Shown in pieces: positions 51,476 through 60,384 of a stretch of DNA of 64,000 bases. Numbering within the stretch: the first letter of the stretch is position 1; the number at the start of each line of letters is the position of its first letter. Under the pieces are notes generated by a model. It ran no database searches. It was not told the origin of the DNA and worked only from the letters and a program-made list of their open reading frames with translations. This DNA comes from Streptomyces sp. NBC_00443 (GTDB lineage Bacteria > Actinomycetota > Actinomycetes > Streptomycetales > Streptomycetaceae). Position numbers and translations under genes: made by a program. The stretch spans positions 9,052,001 through 9,116,000 of the forward strand of contig NZ_CP107917.1 in NCBI RefSeq assembly GCF_036014175.1, written 5' to 3'.

Positions 51476-52584
51476 AGATCACAGACATCACCCTGGACCG
51501 GCTGCGCCTCGAACTGGACCCGCCGTTCCGCGCCGCCTGGGACCCCGAGCCCCGCCGGCACTTCGACGCCACGATCGTCCGCGTCCACACCGACGAGGGC
51601 ATCACCGGCATCGGCTCCGGTGACCTCATGGACGGCTTCGACACGTACAAGCACCTGTTCGTCGGCGAGGACCCGCTCGACATCACCCGGCACGTCAAGG
51701 CGATCGAGACCGCCAACTTCCACGGAGCCCACTACTGGCCCCTGGAAGCGGCACTGTGGGACATCATCGGCAAGGTGCACGGCCGCCCCGTGTCGGAACT
51801 CTTCGGCAACGCGGCGAAGCGACTGCCGGCATACGCCTCCTCCGGCGAGCTCAAGTCACCCGAGGAGCGTGTCGCCACGGCCCTGAAGGTGCGCGAGGCC
51901 GGCTTCCGCGCCCTGAAGATCCGTATCGACCGCAACCGGATCGACGAGGGCGTCGCGGCCGTACGTGCCGTGCGCGAGGAACTCGGGTCCGGCTTCGAGA
52001 TCATGGTCGACCTCAACCAGTCCTGGCGGATGGCCGGCGACACGGCGAACGCCTCCGACCTCGCGAAGACCCGCAAGACCATCGCCCGCCTCGCCGAGCT
52101 CGACGTGTTCTGGGTGGAGGAGCCGCTGCCGTACGCCGACCTGAACGGCTTCAAGCGGCTGCGCGCCGAGAACCCCGGCGTCCGCATCGCCGCCGGCGAG
52201 ATGCACCACTCGCCCACTGAGCTGCTGCGCTACCTCGAAGAGGACGCCCTGGACGTCTACCAGATGGACGTGGTGCTCGCGATCGGCATGCACCGCGCCC
52301 GCACCCTTGCCGAGCTGGCACAGCTGAAGCACCGTCAGTTCACGCCGCACAGCTGGACCAACGGCATCGGCGTGCTCGCCAACCTGCACGTCGCGGCGGG
52401 CGTCGGCGGCGGCCCCTTCTTCGAGTTCCCCTACGACCCGCCCGGCTGGACGCCCGAGCGCCGCGACTTCATGCTCGCCGAGCCCGTCCGCGTGAACGCC
52501 GAGGGCGACCTCGAGATCCCGGACAAGCCCGGTCTCGGCATCGAGCTTGACGAGGACGCGATCGACCGCTGGAGGATCAAGTGA
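51472..52584 (+). CDS. Enolase-superfamily (mandelate racemase/muconate-lactonising type) enzyme
   Basis: 370 residues. N-terminal capping domain then an (beta/alpha)7 barrel with ALKIRIDRNR (base Lys region), MVDLNQSW (first metal Asp), WVEEPLPYAD (Glu), RIAAGEMHHSP (Glu) and FTPHSWTNG (catalytic His), as in sugar-acid dehydratases. It is coupled by a 4-base overlap to the Fae gene before and by GTGA to the ALDH gene after, so its product is probably processed by those enzymes. Exact substrate unknown. Confidence 0.85.
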   Translation: MKITDITLDRLRLELDPPFRAAWDPEPRRHFDATIVRVHTDEGITGIGSGDLMDGFDTYKHLFVGEDPLDITRHVKAIETANFHGAHYWPLEAALWDIIGKVHGRPVSELFGNAAKRLPAYASSGELKSPEERVATALKVREAGFRALKIRIDRNRIDEGVAAVRAVREELGSGFEIMVDLNQSWRMAGDTANASDLAKTRKTIARLAELDVFWVEEPLPYADLNGFKRLRAENPGVRIAAGEMHHSPTELLRYLEEDALDVYQMDVVLAIGMHRARTLAELAQLKHRQFTPHSWTNGIGVLANLHVAAGVGGGPFFEFPYDPPGWTPERRDFMLAEPVRVNAEGDLEIPDKPGLGIELDEDAIDRWRIK

Positions 52585-54101
52585 CGTACACGATCGACGA
52601 GTTGCTGATGCGCAGCCACGGCGAGTGGCTGGCCGCCGCGAGCAAGCTCACCTTTGAGGCGCGCCCGTTCATCGACGGTACCTTCACCGACGCGACTTCC
52701 GGCGACAGCTTCACCAGCGTCTCACCGCGCGACGGTTCGGTGCTCGCGGAGGTACAGGCCGCGGGCGCCGACGACGTCGACCGGGCGGTACGGTCCGCAC
52801 GCGCCGCCTTCGAGGACGGCCGCTGGCGTGACCTGGCGCCGAGGGAACGCAAGAGCGTCCTGTTGCGCTGGGCCGACCTGATCCGGGCTGACGCCGAAAA
52901 ACTGGCGCTGCTGGACACCCTGGAGATGGGCAAGCCCATCACCGAGTCGGTGCGCATCGACGTGGACAAGGCCGCCGAGACCATCGCCTGGTACGCCGAG
53001 GCCATCGACAAGACGTACGACGAGGTGGCCCCGACCCCGGGTGACGCGCTGGCGTTGATCACCCGGGAGCCGCTGGGAGTCGTCGGCGCGGTCGTGCCGT
53101 GGAACTACGCTCTGCTGATCGCCAGCTGGAAGCTGGCCCCGGCGCTCGCCACCGGCAACAGCGTCGTCCTCAAGCCCGCCGAGCAGACCTCCCTCGCCGC
53201 CCTCCGGCTGGCGGCACTGGCCACCGAGGCAGGGCTGCCCCACGGCGTGTTCAACGTCATCCCCGGGCGGGGCGAGGTCGCGGGGCAGGCCCTCGGCCGC
53301 CACCCCGAGGTCGACAAGATCGCCTTCACCGGCTCGGCGGAGGTCGCCCGGCTCTTCCAGGTGTACGCGGGCGAGTCCAACGGCAAGCAGGTCGCCGTGG
53401 AAGCCGGCGGCAAGTCGCCGCAGCTCGTGCTGGCCGACGCCGACATCGAGGCCGCCGCGTCCGCCGTGGCGTGGGGGATCTTCTACAACGCGGGACAGAC
53501 CTGCAACGCGGGTTCCCGTGTCGTGGTCCACGCCTCGGTGAAGGACCAACTCCTCGACGCCGTACAGCGGATCACCGCCGACACCTTCCGCGTCGGCGAC
53601 CCGCTCGACCCTGCCACCGTCATGGGCCCCATCGTCGACGAGGCCCAACTGGCCAAGATCCTCGGCTACATCGAGCGCGGCAGGACGGACGGGGCGCAGG
53701 TGCTCCTGGGCGGCGGACGCATCCTCACCGAGACCGGCGGCACCTTCGTCGAGCCGACGGTGCTCGACGGCGTGGCGAACACGTCCACCGTCGGCCAGGA
53801 GGAGATCTTCGGCCCGGTCCTGGCCGTCGTGTCGTACGACGGCGACGTCGACGAAGGCGTACGGCTGGCGAACCAGAGCGACTTCGGGCTCGTCGCCTCC
53901 GTCTGGACCCGGGACATCACCATCGCCCACCGCACGGCCAAGCGGCTGCGGGCCGGCACGGTCTGGATCAACACCTTCGACGCCAGTGACGTCATCACCC
54001 CCTTCGGCGGCTTCAAGGCCACCGGCGCCGGACGCGACAAGTCCCTGCACGCGCTCGACGCGTACACGGCGCTCAAGACGACCTGGATCAACCTGGCCTG
54101 A
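52581..54101 (+). CDS. Aldehyde dehydrogenase (betaine/gamma-glutamyl-aminobutyraldehyde type)
   Basis: 506 residues. VVPWNYALLIASWKLAPALATGNSVVLKPAEQTSLAALR, the catalytic Glu in VAVEAGGKSPQLVL, the catalytic Cys in NAGQTCNAGSRVVV (about residue 310), and EEIFGPVLAVVSY. GTG start overlaps the stop of the enolase-superfamily gene. Second ALDH of the cluster, on the strand opposite to the first. Confidence 0.85.
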   Translation: MTYTIDELLMRSHGEWLAAASKLTFEARPFIDGTFTDATSGDSFTSVSPRDGSVLAEVQAAGADDVDRAVRSARAAFEDGRWRDLAPRERKSVLLRWADLIRADAEKLALLDTLEMGKPITESVRIDVDKAAETIAWYAEAIDKTYDEVAPTPGDALALITREPLGVVGAVVPWNYALLIASWKLAPALATGNSVVLKPAEQTSLAALRLAALATEAGLPHGVFNVIPGRGEVAGQALGRHPEVDKIAFTGSAEVARLFQVYAGESNGKQVAVEAGGKSPQLVLADADIEAAASAVAWGIFYNAGQTCNAGSRVVVHASVKDQLLDAVQRITADTFRVGDPLDPATVMGPIVDEAQLAKILGYIERGRTDGAQVLLGGGRILTETGGTFVEPTVLDGVANTSTVGQEEIFGPVLAVVSYDGDVDEGVRLANQSDFGLVASVWTRDITIAHRTAKRLRAGTVWINTFDASDVITPFGGFKATGAGRDKSLHALDAYTALKTTWINLA

Positions 54102-54181
54102 ACGGCCCACCACCTCACTGCACCCCCTCACCTGAACACCTTTCACCTGCACACCCCTACAGAGCCGTAGCGAGGACAACG

Positions 54182-55120
54182 ATGAGGATCGGTTTCATCG
54201 GACTGGGCAACATGGGAACCCACATGGCCCGCCACCTGATCCACGCGGGACACCTGGTCACCGTGCACGACACCCGGCCCGAGGCCGCCGCCGAGCACCT
54301 GGCGCTCGGCGCACGCTGGGCCGACACCCCGGCGGCGTGCGCCACCGATGCCGAACTGCTCGTCACGATGCTGCCGAATCCGCGCATCGTCGAGGACGTG
54401 CTGCTGCGCGGCGGGGCCGCGGAGGCGCTGCCCGAGGGCGCCCTGTGGATCGACATGTCGACCTCCACGCCGGCCGCCGCGGAACGGATCGCCGCCGAGG
54501 TGCTCGACCGTCGCGGCGTACGCCGCCTGGACGCCCCCGTCAGCGGTATGGCGCGCGGCGCCGAGGCCGGGCGGCTGCAGATATTCGTCGGCGGGACGGC
54601 GGACGACTTCCGCATGTGCCTGCCGGTGCTCGAAGCGATGGGCGACCCCGACAAGGTGCTGCACGTGGGCCCGCTCGGCGCCGGCTACACGGTCAAGCTG
54701 ATGATCAACCTGCTGTGGTTCAGCCACCTCGTCGCCACCTCCGAGGTGCTGGCCATGGGCGTGAAGGCGGGCGTGGACCTCGGCGTGCTGCGCAGCTCGC
54801 TGCTCGCCAGCCCGGCCGCCTCGAACTTCCTGGAGAACGACATCCTGTGCGTCCTGGCCGACGGCGACTACGACGACTCCTTCGCCATGGCCCTCGCCTG
54901 CAAGGACCTCGGACTCGCCATCGACCTCGGCCGCGACGTCGGCGTCTCCACGGAACTGTCCGCGCTCGTGGAGCAGATCTTCCGCCGCTCCAAGGCGCAC
55001 CACGGAGACCTGGCCGGCGAGATGAGCCCGGTCCGTCTCTACGAAGCCCTGGCCGGAGCGGAGTTCCGCCTCCCGAACCCGACCGCCGCCCATGACGACG
55101 CGGCGCTGAGCTCTGTGTGA
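54182..55120 (+). CDS. NAD(P)-dependent beta-hydroxyacid dehydrogenase (3-HIBADH family)
   Basis: 312 residues. Rossmann start MRIGFIGLGNMGTHMARHLIHAGH, then MLPNPRIVEDVLL, the substrate-binding DAPVSGMARGAEAGRLQIFVGG and the catalytic Lys in GYTVKLMINLLW. Family members reduce tartronate semialdehyde or oxidise 3-hydroxyisobutyrate. The ATG follows GCGAGGACA, 80 bases after the ALDH gene, and a strong hairpin lies just downstream. Confidence 0.85.
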   Translation: MRIGFIGLGNMGTHMARHLIHAGHLVTVHDTRPEAAAEHLALGARWADTPAACATDAELLVTMLPNPRIVEDVLLRGGAAEALPEGALWIDMSTSTPAAAERIAAEVLDRRGVRRLDAPVSGMARGAEAGRLQIFVGGTADDFRMCLPVLEAMGDPDKVLHVGPLGAGYTVKLMINLLWFSHLVATSEVLAMGVKAGVDLGVLRSSLLASPAASNFLENDILCVLADGDYDDSFAMALACKDLGLAIDLGRDVGVSTELSALVEQIFRRSKAHHGDLAGEMSPVRLYEALAGAEFRLPNPTAAHDDAALSSV

Positions 55121-55136
55121 TCCGCCGGATCCGTGT

Positions 55137-55175
55137 GTGTCCCGCCGGGCCGGTCAGGCCGGCCCGGCGGGACAC
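55137..55175 (+). terminator. Very stable hairpin after the dehydrogenase gene
   Basis: GTGTCCCGCCGGGCCGG (55137-55153) and its exact complement (55159-55175) give a 17-bp stem with a 5-base loop. There is no U-run. It separates the dehydrogenase from the co-directional iron alcohol dehydrogenase and may limit, rather than stop, read-through. Confidence 0.7.
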
Positions 55176-55239
55176 AGTCCCCACTCCCTCTCCCTTCCGA
55201 GCACCGCACGTCCCGCCGCGTATTCAGGAGCCGAACGCC

Positions 55240-56400
55240 ATGGGCGAGTCCCGCACCGACCAGCTGACCATCGACCCGACCTGCCGCATCGAGTTCGGCC
55301 CCGGCCGCATCGCACACCTGCCGGACCTGGTCTCCTCCCTCGGCATGAACCGTGCGTTCGTCGTCACCGACCGGGGTCTGCGGGCCGCCGGTATCGTCGA
55401 CCAGGTGCTCAAGGTCCTGGACACGGCGGGCCTGGAGCACGGCGTGTACGACGGCGTCGGCGCCAATCCGTCCACCGGCAACGTCGATGAGGGGGCCGCC
55501 CGGGCGCGTGCCTTCGGCCCGGCAGTCGTCGTCGCCCTCGGCGGGGGCTCGGTCCTCGACGCGGCCAAGGGCATCGCGCTGCTCGTCGGCAACACCGACG
55601 CGGCGGCGGCCGACGCGGACGCGTTGTGGGATGCGCTCGACGGTCTGCCGCTGATCGCCATCCCCACCACCTCGGGCACGGGCGCGGAGACCAACGGCTT
55701 CGGCGTCATCGAGGACGCCGCCGCCTGCCGCAAGGTGTACATCGGCCACGCCTCGGTCAAGCCCCGGATCGCCCTCCTCGACCCGGAACTGACGCTCGGC
55801 CTGCCGGCCCGGATCACGGCCGCGACCGGCATCGACGCCCTCGTCCACGGCATCGAGTCCCTGGCCTCACGCGGCGCCAACCCGGTCTCGGCGGCGTACG
55901 CGACCCAGGCGGTGGCCATGGTCGGGCGCTGGCTGCCTGCCGCCCACCGTGACGGCTCGGACCTGGAAGCCCGCGCCCAGTTGATGCTCGGCGCCCACCT
56001 GGCGGGCCAGGCCCTGACCATCTCCGGCCTGGGCCTGGTCCACGGCATCGGCCACGCCCTCACCGCCCACACCGGCACCCCGCACGGCATCGCCCTCGCC
56101 GCCGTCCTGGAGGAGGTCCTGGAGTTCAGCGCCCCGGCCGCCCAGGACGCCTACGAGCAGACCGCCCGCGCACTCCGCCTCGCCCCGCCCGCCGACGGCG
56201 ACTGGGCCCGCGCCGCGATCGACGCCGTACGCGAGATCTCCGGCGCCCTCGACATCAAGCAGCCCCTGCGCGACCTCGGCGTCCGCCCGGACATGCTGCT
56301 CCCGATTGCCTCCGGCGCCCTCACGGACGCGGTGACCCGCAACGCACCGCGGCAGCCGACGGAGGGGGAGATCGTGGGGATCCTCGAAGCGGTGCTCTAG
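55240..56400 (+). CDS. Iron-containing alcohol dehydrogenase
   Basis: 386 residues. Group III metal-dependent ADH: the cofactor motif GGGSVLDAAK (101-110), TTSGTGAE, and likely metal ligands D199 and H203 (GIDALVHG), H268 and H282 (LVHGIGHALTAHTGTPHG). Relatives include methanol, lactaldehyde, 1,3-propanediol and hydroxybutyrate dehydrogenases. Given a Fae homologue in the same unit, handling of methanol/formaldehyde or a small aldehyde is possible but unproven. AGGAG ten bases before ATG 55240. Converges on rph with a 10-base gap. Confidence 0.85.
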   Translation: MGESRTDQLTIDPTCRIEFGPGRIAHLPDLVSSLGMNRAFVVTDRGLRAAGIVDQVLKVLDTAGLEHGVYDGVGANPSTGNVDEGAARARAFGPAVVVALGGGSVLDAAKGIALLVGNTDAAAADADALWDALDGLPLIAIPTTSGTGAETNGFGVIEDAAACRKVYIGHASVKPRIALLDPELTLGLPARITAATGIDALVHGIESLASRGANPVSAAYATQAVAMVGRWLPAAHRDGSDLEARAQLMLGAHLAGQALTISGLGLVHGIGHALTAHTGTPHGIALAAVLEEVLEFSAPAAQDAYEQTARALRLAPPADGDWARAAIDAVREISGALDIKQPLRDLGVRPDMLLPIASGALTDAVTRNAPRQPTEGEIVGILEAVL

Positions 56401-56410
56401 CCTCGGGCGT

Positions 56411-59053
56411 TCACGAAGGGCGCGGTCCGGCAGGTGGCGGGGAAAGGATCTCGACGTACCCGTCGGTGCCGTGCACGCGGATCCGCTGCCCGTTCCGGAT
56501 CAGCCGGGTGGCCCGCTCCACGCCCACGACGGCCGGCAAGCCGTACTCCCGGGCGATCACCGCGCCATGGGTCATCAGGCCGCCCACCTCCGTCACCAGG
56601 CCCGCGATACCGACGAACAGCGGTGACCAGCTGGGGTCCGTGAAGGGCGTGACCAGGATGTCGCCCGCTTCGAGATCGGCGTTGGCCATGTCCAGGACGA
56701 CGCGGGCCCGTCCCTCGACGGTCCCGGCGGAAACCGGCAGGCCGACCAGGGCGCCGCCCGGCACGTCGTCGCGCCGGTACGCCCCGGTGACGGCCTCGCC
56801 ATCCGAGGTGAGCACCCGCGGCGGTGTGAGCGCGTGAAACGACCGGAAGGCGTCCTTGCGCCGCTGGATGAGCCGGCCATCCGCCCGGTTCGAGCGCACG
56901 ACGTCGTGGAGTTCCTGGAACGTGAGGTAGAAGATGTCCTCTTTCTCAGGCAGCACACCTGCCTCCACGAGGCGCTCAGCCTCTTCCGACAGGGCCTGCT
57001 TGTAGACGAAGTAGCGGCTGATGATGCCGTACTTCGGGTACTCCCGGTACCCGATGAAGGCTCGGACCCGGTCGATCATCCGCTTTGCCTCGTCGGCCTT
57101 CCGGTCTCCGTCCGGGAGGGCCCGCAAGCGTGACAGCACGTCCTGTTCCTTCTTCCGCGCCTTCTGCCGCCCCTGCTCGAAGCGCCGCCCGGCGGCGCCC
57201 GGCTCGAAGTTCCTGACGTGGTCGAGGATCACGGGCACCAGCGTGGTGGGGCGCTCACGCCACCGCGGCCTCGTGATGTCGATCTCGCCGACGCAGCGCA
57301 TGCCGTATCGGCCGAGGTAGGCCTCGATGGCGTCGCGCGCCTCGGTCCCGCCCGCGAGCTTCGCCAGCTCGTCCAGGAAGCCGTAGTCCTCGACGCCCTC
57401 CAGGAACGCCACCACCTCCGAGTACGGGCGGATCACATCGGCGACGTCGAGCAGCGCCAGTCCCATCTCCGAGGTGATGTTGCCGGGGGCGGACAGCGTC
57501 AGGGTGTCAGCGACGTTCTTCTCGCCCAGCCACTCCTGCAGCCTGTCGTTGAGCCACCACGTGGCCTCCATCCCCGCCATGATCGCCTGAAGGTTCAGCG
57601 GATCACCGAGGACTCGCTTGTGCTCCTCGAACGCCTCCAGCAGGAAGTCGAACAGCTCCGGTCCGCTCTTCGTCCGGATGTCGCGCTCCAGGGCGGCGAT
57701 GGACTCCTGGCTGCGCTCGATCAGCTCGGTGACGATGGCCGGGTCCCGGTCGGTCTCGACCGGGGAGGGCGCACCACCGGCCGGCGGCCTGCCGGGATCC
57801 GCGTCCGGGACCGACGGGACGAAGTCGTCGCGGTCGAGGACGGTCTCCAGAGCATCCCTGACCAGCGGATCGCCCTTCCCCAGCACGTCCAGGAGGCCGG
57901 CGCGGCTCGCGGGCGAGGCGAGGCGCCGGGTGACGTCGACGAAAAGCCTCCCGCCGGCCTCGTGCATCGGCACCATGGCCGTCAGCTGCCACATGGAGAG
58001 CCCCAGGGGCTTCATCGGGTCGGTCATCATCTGCCCATGGCCGACGGAGACGTAGACGTGATTCTCCTGGTCGCCGGTCTCGGGGATGGGGAACAGCGTC
58101 GTGATCGGCCGACTCTGAACGATCTGGAAGTCATCCTGGAAGTCATCGTCGCCCAGGCACCATTCGATGTCCTGCGGGCGGCCGAAGTGCGCTTCGATCC
58201 GCCGCCCGAGCCGCACCAGCCGCACGACCTGCGCATCCGTCAGCGCCGGCTGCTCCTGCCGCTGCGGGTCGATGGCCACTTCCTGCGTGCCGCCGGCCGG
58301 CCGGGCCTGAACGGCACGCTGCTTGGCGGCGATCGCCTTGGCGACGACCTCGCCGCCCCGCACCTTGAAGACGTCCGGGTTCACCAGCCCGGCGACCAGG
58401 GCCTCGCCGAGGCCGAAGCCGGCGTCCACGGTGGCGACCGTCCGGTTGCCCGTGACGGGGTCGGCCGTGAACAGGATGCCGGCGGCATGCGGGAAGACCA
58501 TCCGCTGCACGACCACGGCCATGTGCACCGTACGGTGGTCGATGCTGTTGCGCTGACGGTAGGTCACGGCCCGCTCGGTGAACAGCGACGCCCAGCACCG
58601 GCTGACATGCTGGAGGATCGCCGTCGGCCCCACGACGTTCAGATACGTGTCCTGCTGTCCGGCAAAGGAGGCCGTCGGCAGGTCCTCCGCCGTCGCACTG
58701 GACCGGACGGCGTAGGCCTCCTGCTCGCCGAGCCGGCCGAGCGCGCGGGTGATCGCCGCCGCGAGATCACCCGGGACGGCAATCTCTTCGATGGTCCGAC
58801 GAACCTGCCCGCTGAGCGTGCGGATCGCCTCCCGGTCGTCCGGGTTCAGGCGCGACAGCTGATCGAGCCGCTCGTCGATCGACGGCGCTTCCGCCATGAT
58901 CCGCCGGAAGGCGTACGTCGTCACGCAAAACCCACCCGGCACGCGGATGCCTTCGATCCGCGACAGCCCGCCCAGGTGGGCTGCCTTGCCGCCAACGACC
59001 GCGACCTGCGTCTCGTCAACGTCCGGAAGATCCAACACGTACTGCTCGGTCAC
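56411..59053 (-). CDS. rph: Rifamycin-inactivating phosphotransferase
   Basis: 880 residues from the GTG at 59053, matching the family N-terminus (TEQYVLDLPDVDE) and length. Three domains: ATP-grasp N-terminal domain (GGKAAHLGGLSRI, AVRSSATAEDLPTASFAGQQDTYLNV, DIEWCL), a large rifamycin-binding domain in the middle, and a C-terminal swivelling His domain with GGLMTHGAVIAREYGLPAVVGVE, where H829 is the phosphorylated histidine. Rph uses ATP to phosphorylate the C21 hydroxyl of rifamycins, giving resistance. The RAE 96 bases upstream of the start supports the assignment over ordinary PEP synthase. Confidence 0.9.
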   Translation of the reverse strand: MTEQYVLDLPDVDETQVAVVGGKAAHLGGLSRIEGIRVPGGFCVTTYAFRRIMAEAPSIDERLDQLSRLNPDDREAIRTLSGQVRRTIEEIAVPGDLAAAITRALGRLGEQEAYAVRSSATAEDLPTASFAGQQDTYLNVVGPTAILQHVSRCWASLFTERAVTYRQRNSIDHRTVHMAVVVQRMVFPHAAGILFTADPVTGNRTVATVDAGFGLGEALVAGLVNPDVFKVRGGEVVAKAIAAKQRAVQARPAGGTQEVAIDPQRQEQPALTDAQVVRLVRLGRRIEAHFGRPQDIEWCLGDDDFQDDFQIVQSRPITTLFPIPETGDQENHVYVSVGHGQMMTDPMKPLGLSMWQLTAMVPMHEAGGRLFVDVTRRLASPASRAGLLDVLGKGDPLVRDALETVLDRDDFVPSVPDADPGRPPAGGAPSPVETDRDPAIVTELIERSQESIAALERDIRTKSGPELFDFLLEAFEEHKRVLGDPLNLQAIMAGMEATWWLNDRLQEWLGEKNVADTLTLSAPGNITSEMGLALLDVADVIRPYSEVVAFLEGVEDYGFLDELAKLAGGTEARDAIEAYLGRYGMRCVGEIDITRPRWRERPTTLVPVILDHVRNFEPGAAGRRFEQGRQKARKKEQDVLSRLRALPDGDRKADEAKRMIDRVRAFIGYREYPKYGIISRYFVYKQALSEEAERLVEAGVLPEKEDIFYLTFQELHDVVRSNRADGRLIQRRKDAFRSFHALTPPRVLTSDGEAVTGAYRRDDVPGGALVGLPVSAGTVEGRARVVLDMANADLEAGDILVTPFTDPSWSPLFVGIAGLVTEVGGLMTHGAVIAREYGLPAVVGVERATRLIRNGQRIRVHGTDGYVEILSPPPAGPRPS

Positions 59054-59148
59054 TTCGCCACCAACTTTGTCGTCGACAACAACACGTGCACGTCGTGCCC
59101 CCGTTTCCGCAGGTGGTGGCATCGGCCGACGATTCTGCGCCGTGACCC

Positions 59149-59167
59149 GGGTCTTGCGGCAAGCCCC
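59149..59167 (-). promoter_or_regulatory. Rifamycin-associated element (RAE)
   Basis: On the minus strand GGGGCTTGCCGCAAGACCC, a 19-bp inverted repeat with one mismatch between arms. It matches the RAE found upstream of rifamycin-inactivating genes (rph, rox, rgt, iri) in actinomycetes and is placed upstream of rph in the right orientation. Known RAEs are needed for induction by rifamycins. Confidence 0.8.
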
Positions 59168-59190
59168 ACGGCGCGCTATAAGTTGAGAGT

Positions 59191-59218
59191 GGCAAGGAGA
59201 GAACTCTCCTTGCCTTTT
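59191..59218. terminator. Hairpin with T-run between the exonuclease and rph genes
   Basis: GGCAAGGAGAG-AA-CTCTCCTTGCC (11-bp perfect arms) followed on the + strand by TTTT. It lies just after the end of the leftward exonuclease gene and insulates rph from it. Confidence 0.65.
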
Positions 59219-59272
59219 CCGTTGGGCGGTCCAGGGGAGCCGACGCTCCGGCCCCGGCTGCGGCGATCGAGG

Positions 59273-59884
59273 CTAGCCGCCGTAAGGACGCCGCAGACAC
59301 CCGGCGGGCAGGGCGGCGCCGGTGCTGCACAGGTATTCAATGGCGGCAGCGAAGGAAAAGCAGTCGAAAAGCGCGGAGTGCTCTTCACCGGCTGCGGGCT
59401 TGGGGAGACCGAGCACCTGCCACAGGCGACCCACGTTGGCTGTCGCCGTCTCCGGCGCGAGAGTATTCAACCAAGGTCGGATATTCAGGAAATGAGCAGC
59501 GAGGTAACCGTTCTTGACCTCTTCGCCGCGCGCTCGTGCCCAGCCCACGTTCTCCCCGAGGACCACCATGTCATTGCCGTAGGAGAGCACCGACTCTCCC
59601 CGGCAGAACCCCAGGAACTCGCCAAGTGCCTCTGCCGGGGAAATCGCCTCTCGATCCAGCGTCTCCTGGTCGATGCCGGTGAGATCAGTGAAGTAAGCGG
59701 AAATCCGGGGATTGGCCATGGGCTGCACCAGCACCTCGAACTCCTCGACGACGGAACAGTCCTCGCGCAGGCGCAGTGCCCCGATCTGCACGATCTCGCG
59801 CAGCTGACCCGGAGCCCCCCAGTCCTGCTCAAGTGCCCCCGGCCATGACGTGAATTCAAGATCGAACACAACGAACGTGGACAC
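59273..59884 (-). CDS. DEDDh-type 3'-5' exonuclease
   Basis: 203 residues, a single exonuclease domain. ExoI is VVFDLEFT (Asp-x-Glu, residues 8-10), a further Asp lies in LSYGNDMVVLGEN, and ExoIII is EEHSALFDC with the catalytic His and Asp. Length and architecture resemble DnaQ/ERI-1-like free exonucleases. The ATG at 59884 is followed by the family start STFVVFDLEF. No partner gene is obvious. Confidence 0.85.
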   Translation of the reverse strand: MSTFVVFDLEFTSWPGALEQDWGAPGQLREIVQIGALRLREDCSVVEEFEVLVQPMANPRISAYFTDLTGIDQETLDREAISPAEALGEFLGFCRGESVLSYGNDMVVLGENVGWARARGEEVKNGYLAAHFLNIRPWLNTLAPETATANVGRLWQVLGLPKPAAGEEHSALFDCFSFAAAIEYLCSTGAALPAGCLRRPYGG

Positions 59885-60006
59885 AGCGAATCTCCCTTAG
59901 GCGCAAGTCGCCGTCAGGTTACCCCGGCGATGGCAAGCCTCCATTGGCGCGGATGGTTTCCCGCCATGGCAACTTCCAGCAGTCGTCACTGAGTCGGCAT
60001 ATTTTG

Positions 60007-60384
60007 TTAATGGCCTGTGCGGCCTTCATTTTCCTCTGAGGGTTTTTCCCGCAACAACCGAGCCGGCTCGGACTCCTCGGCGTGGCGGGCCAGCCCTTCT
60101 GCCATGGCCTGCATGAACTTCTGGAGGTAGCGCGGCATGACCCAGCCCAACAGCCAACTCGTCTCGTACGTGCCGTACCAGTGGATGACCGTGCCTGAGC
60201 TCGCTGTCGGCTTGAGTTCGATGCCCGCGTGATAGTTGTGCATCGACGAGTTGAACGCGTCTTCGTAGGCCAAGAGGCGTCGCTCGACCTACTCGGTCAG
60301 CCGCTCCCCGGTCACGGTGCGTCCCGTCCGGAAGGCGCGGACGGCACCGACGCCGTCGTCGCCCCCAGGGTCGAGGTCGACCGA
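60007..60384 (-). pseudogene. SRPBCC (START-like) protein remnant with in-frame stop
   Basis: The recognisable sequence is SVDLDPGGDDGVGAVRAFRT onward, then TAG at 60289-60291, then VERRLLAYEDAFNSSMHNYHAGIELKP and HWYGTYETSWLLGWVMPRYLQKFMQAM in the same frame, a polyketide-cyclase/START-like C-terminal half. The first ~45 residues of the family are missing and its upstream part is fused in frame to the tail of the lipoprotein hydrolase gene. A deletion plus a nonsense change seems likely. An 88-codon open part (60007-60273) could still be translated but would be an incomplete fold. Confidence 0.6.

Noticed and set aside
59191..59218. Hairpin as an operator of rph
   Set aside because: The T-run and its position just after the exonuclease stop fit a terminator; the RAE at 59149-59167 explains rph control better.
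57218..59848. An 876-codon open frame antisense to rph
   Set aside because: The minus strand encodes a complete Rph with catalytic motifs; the plus frame shows no domain.
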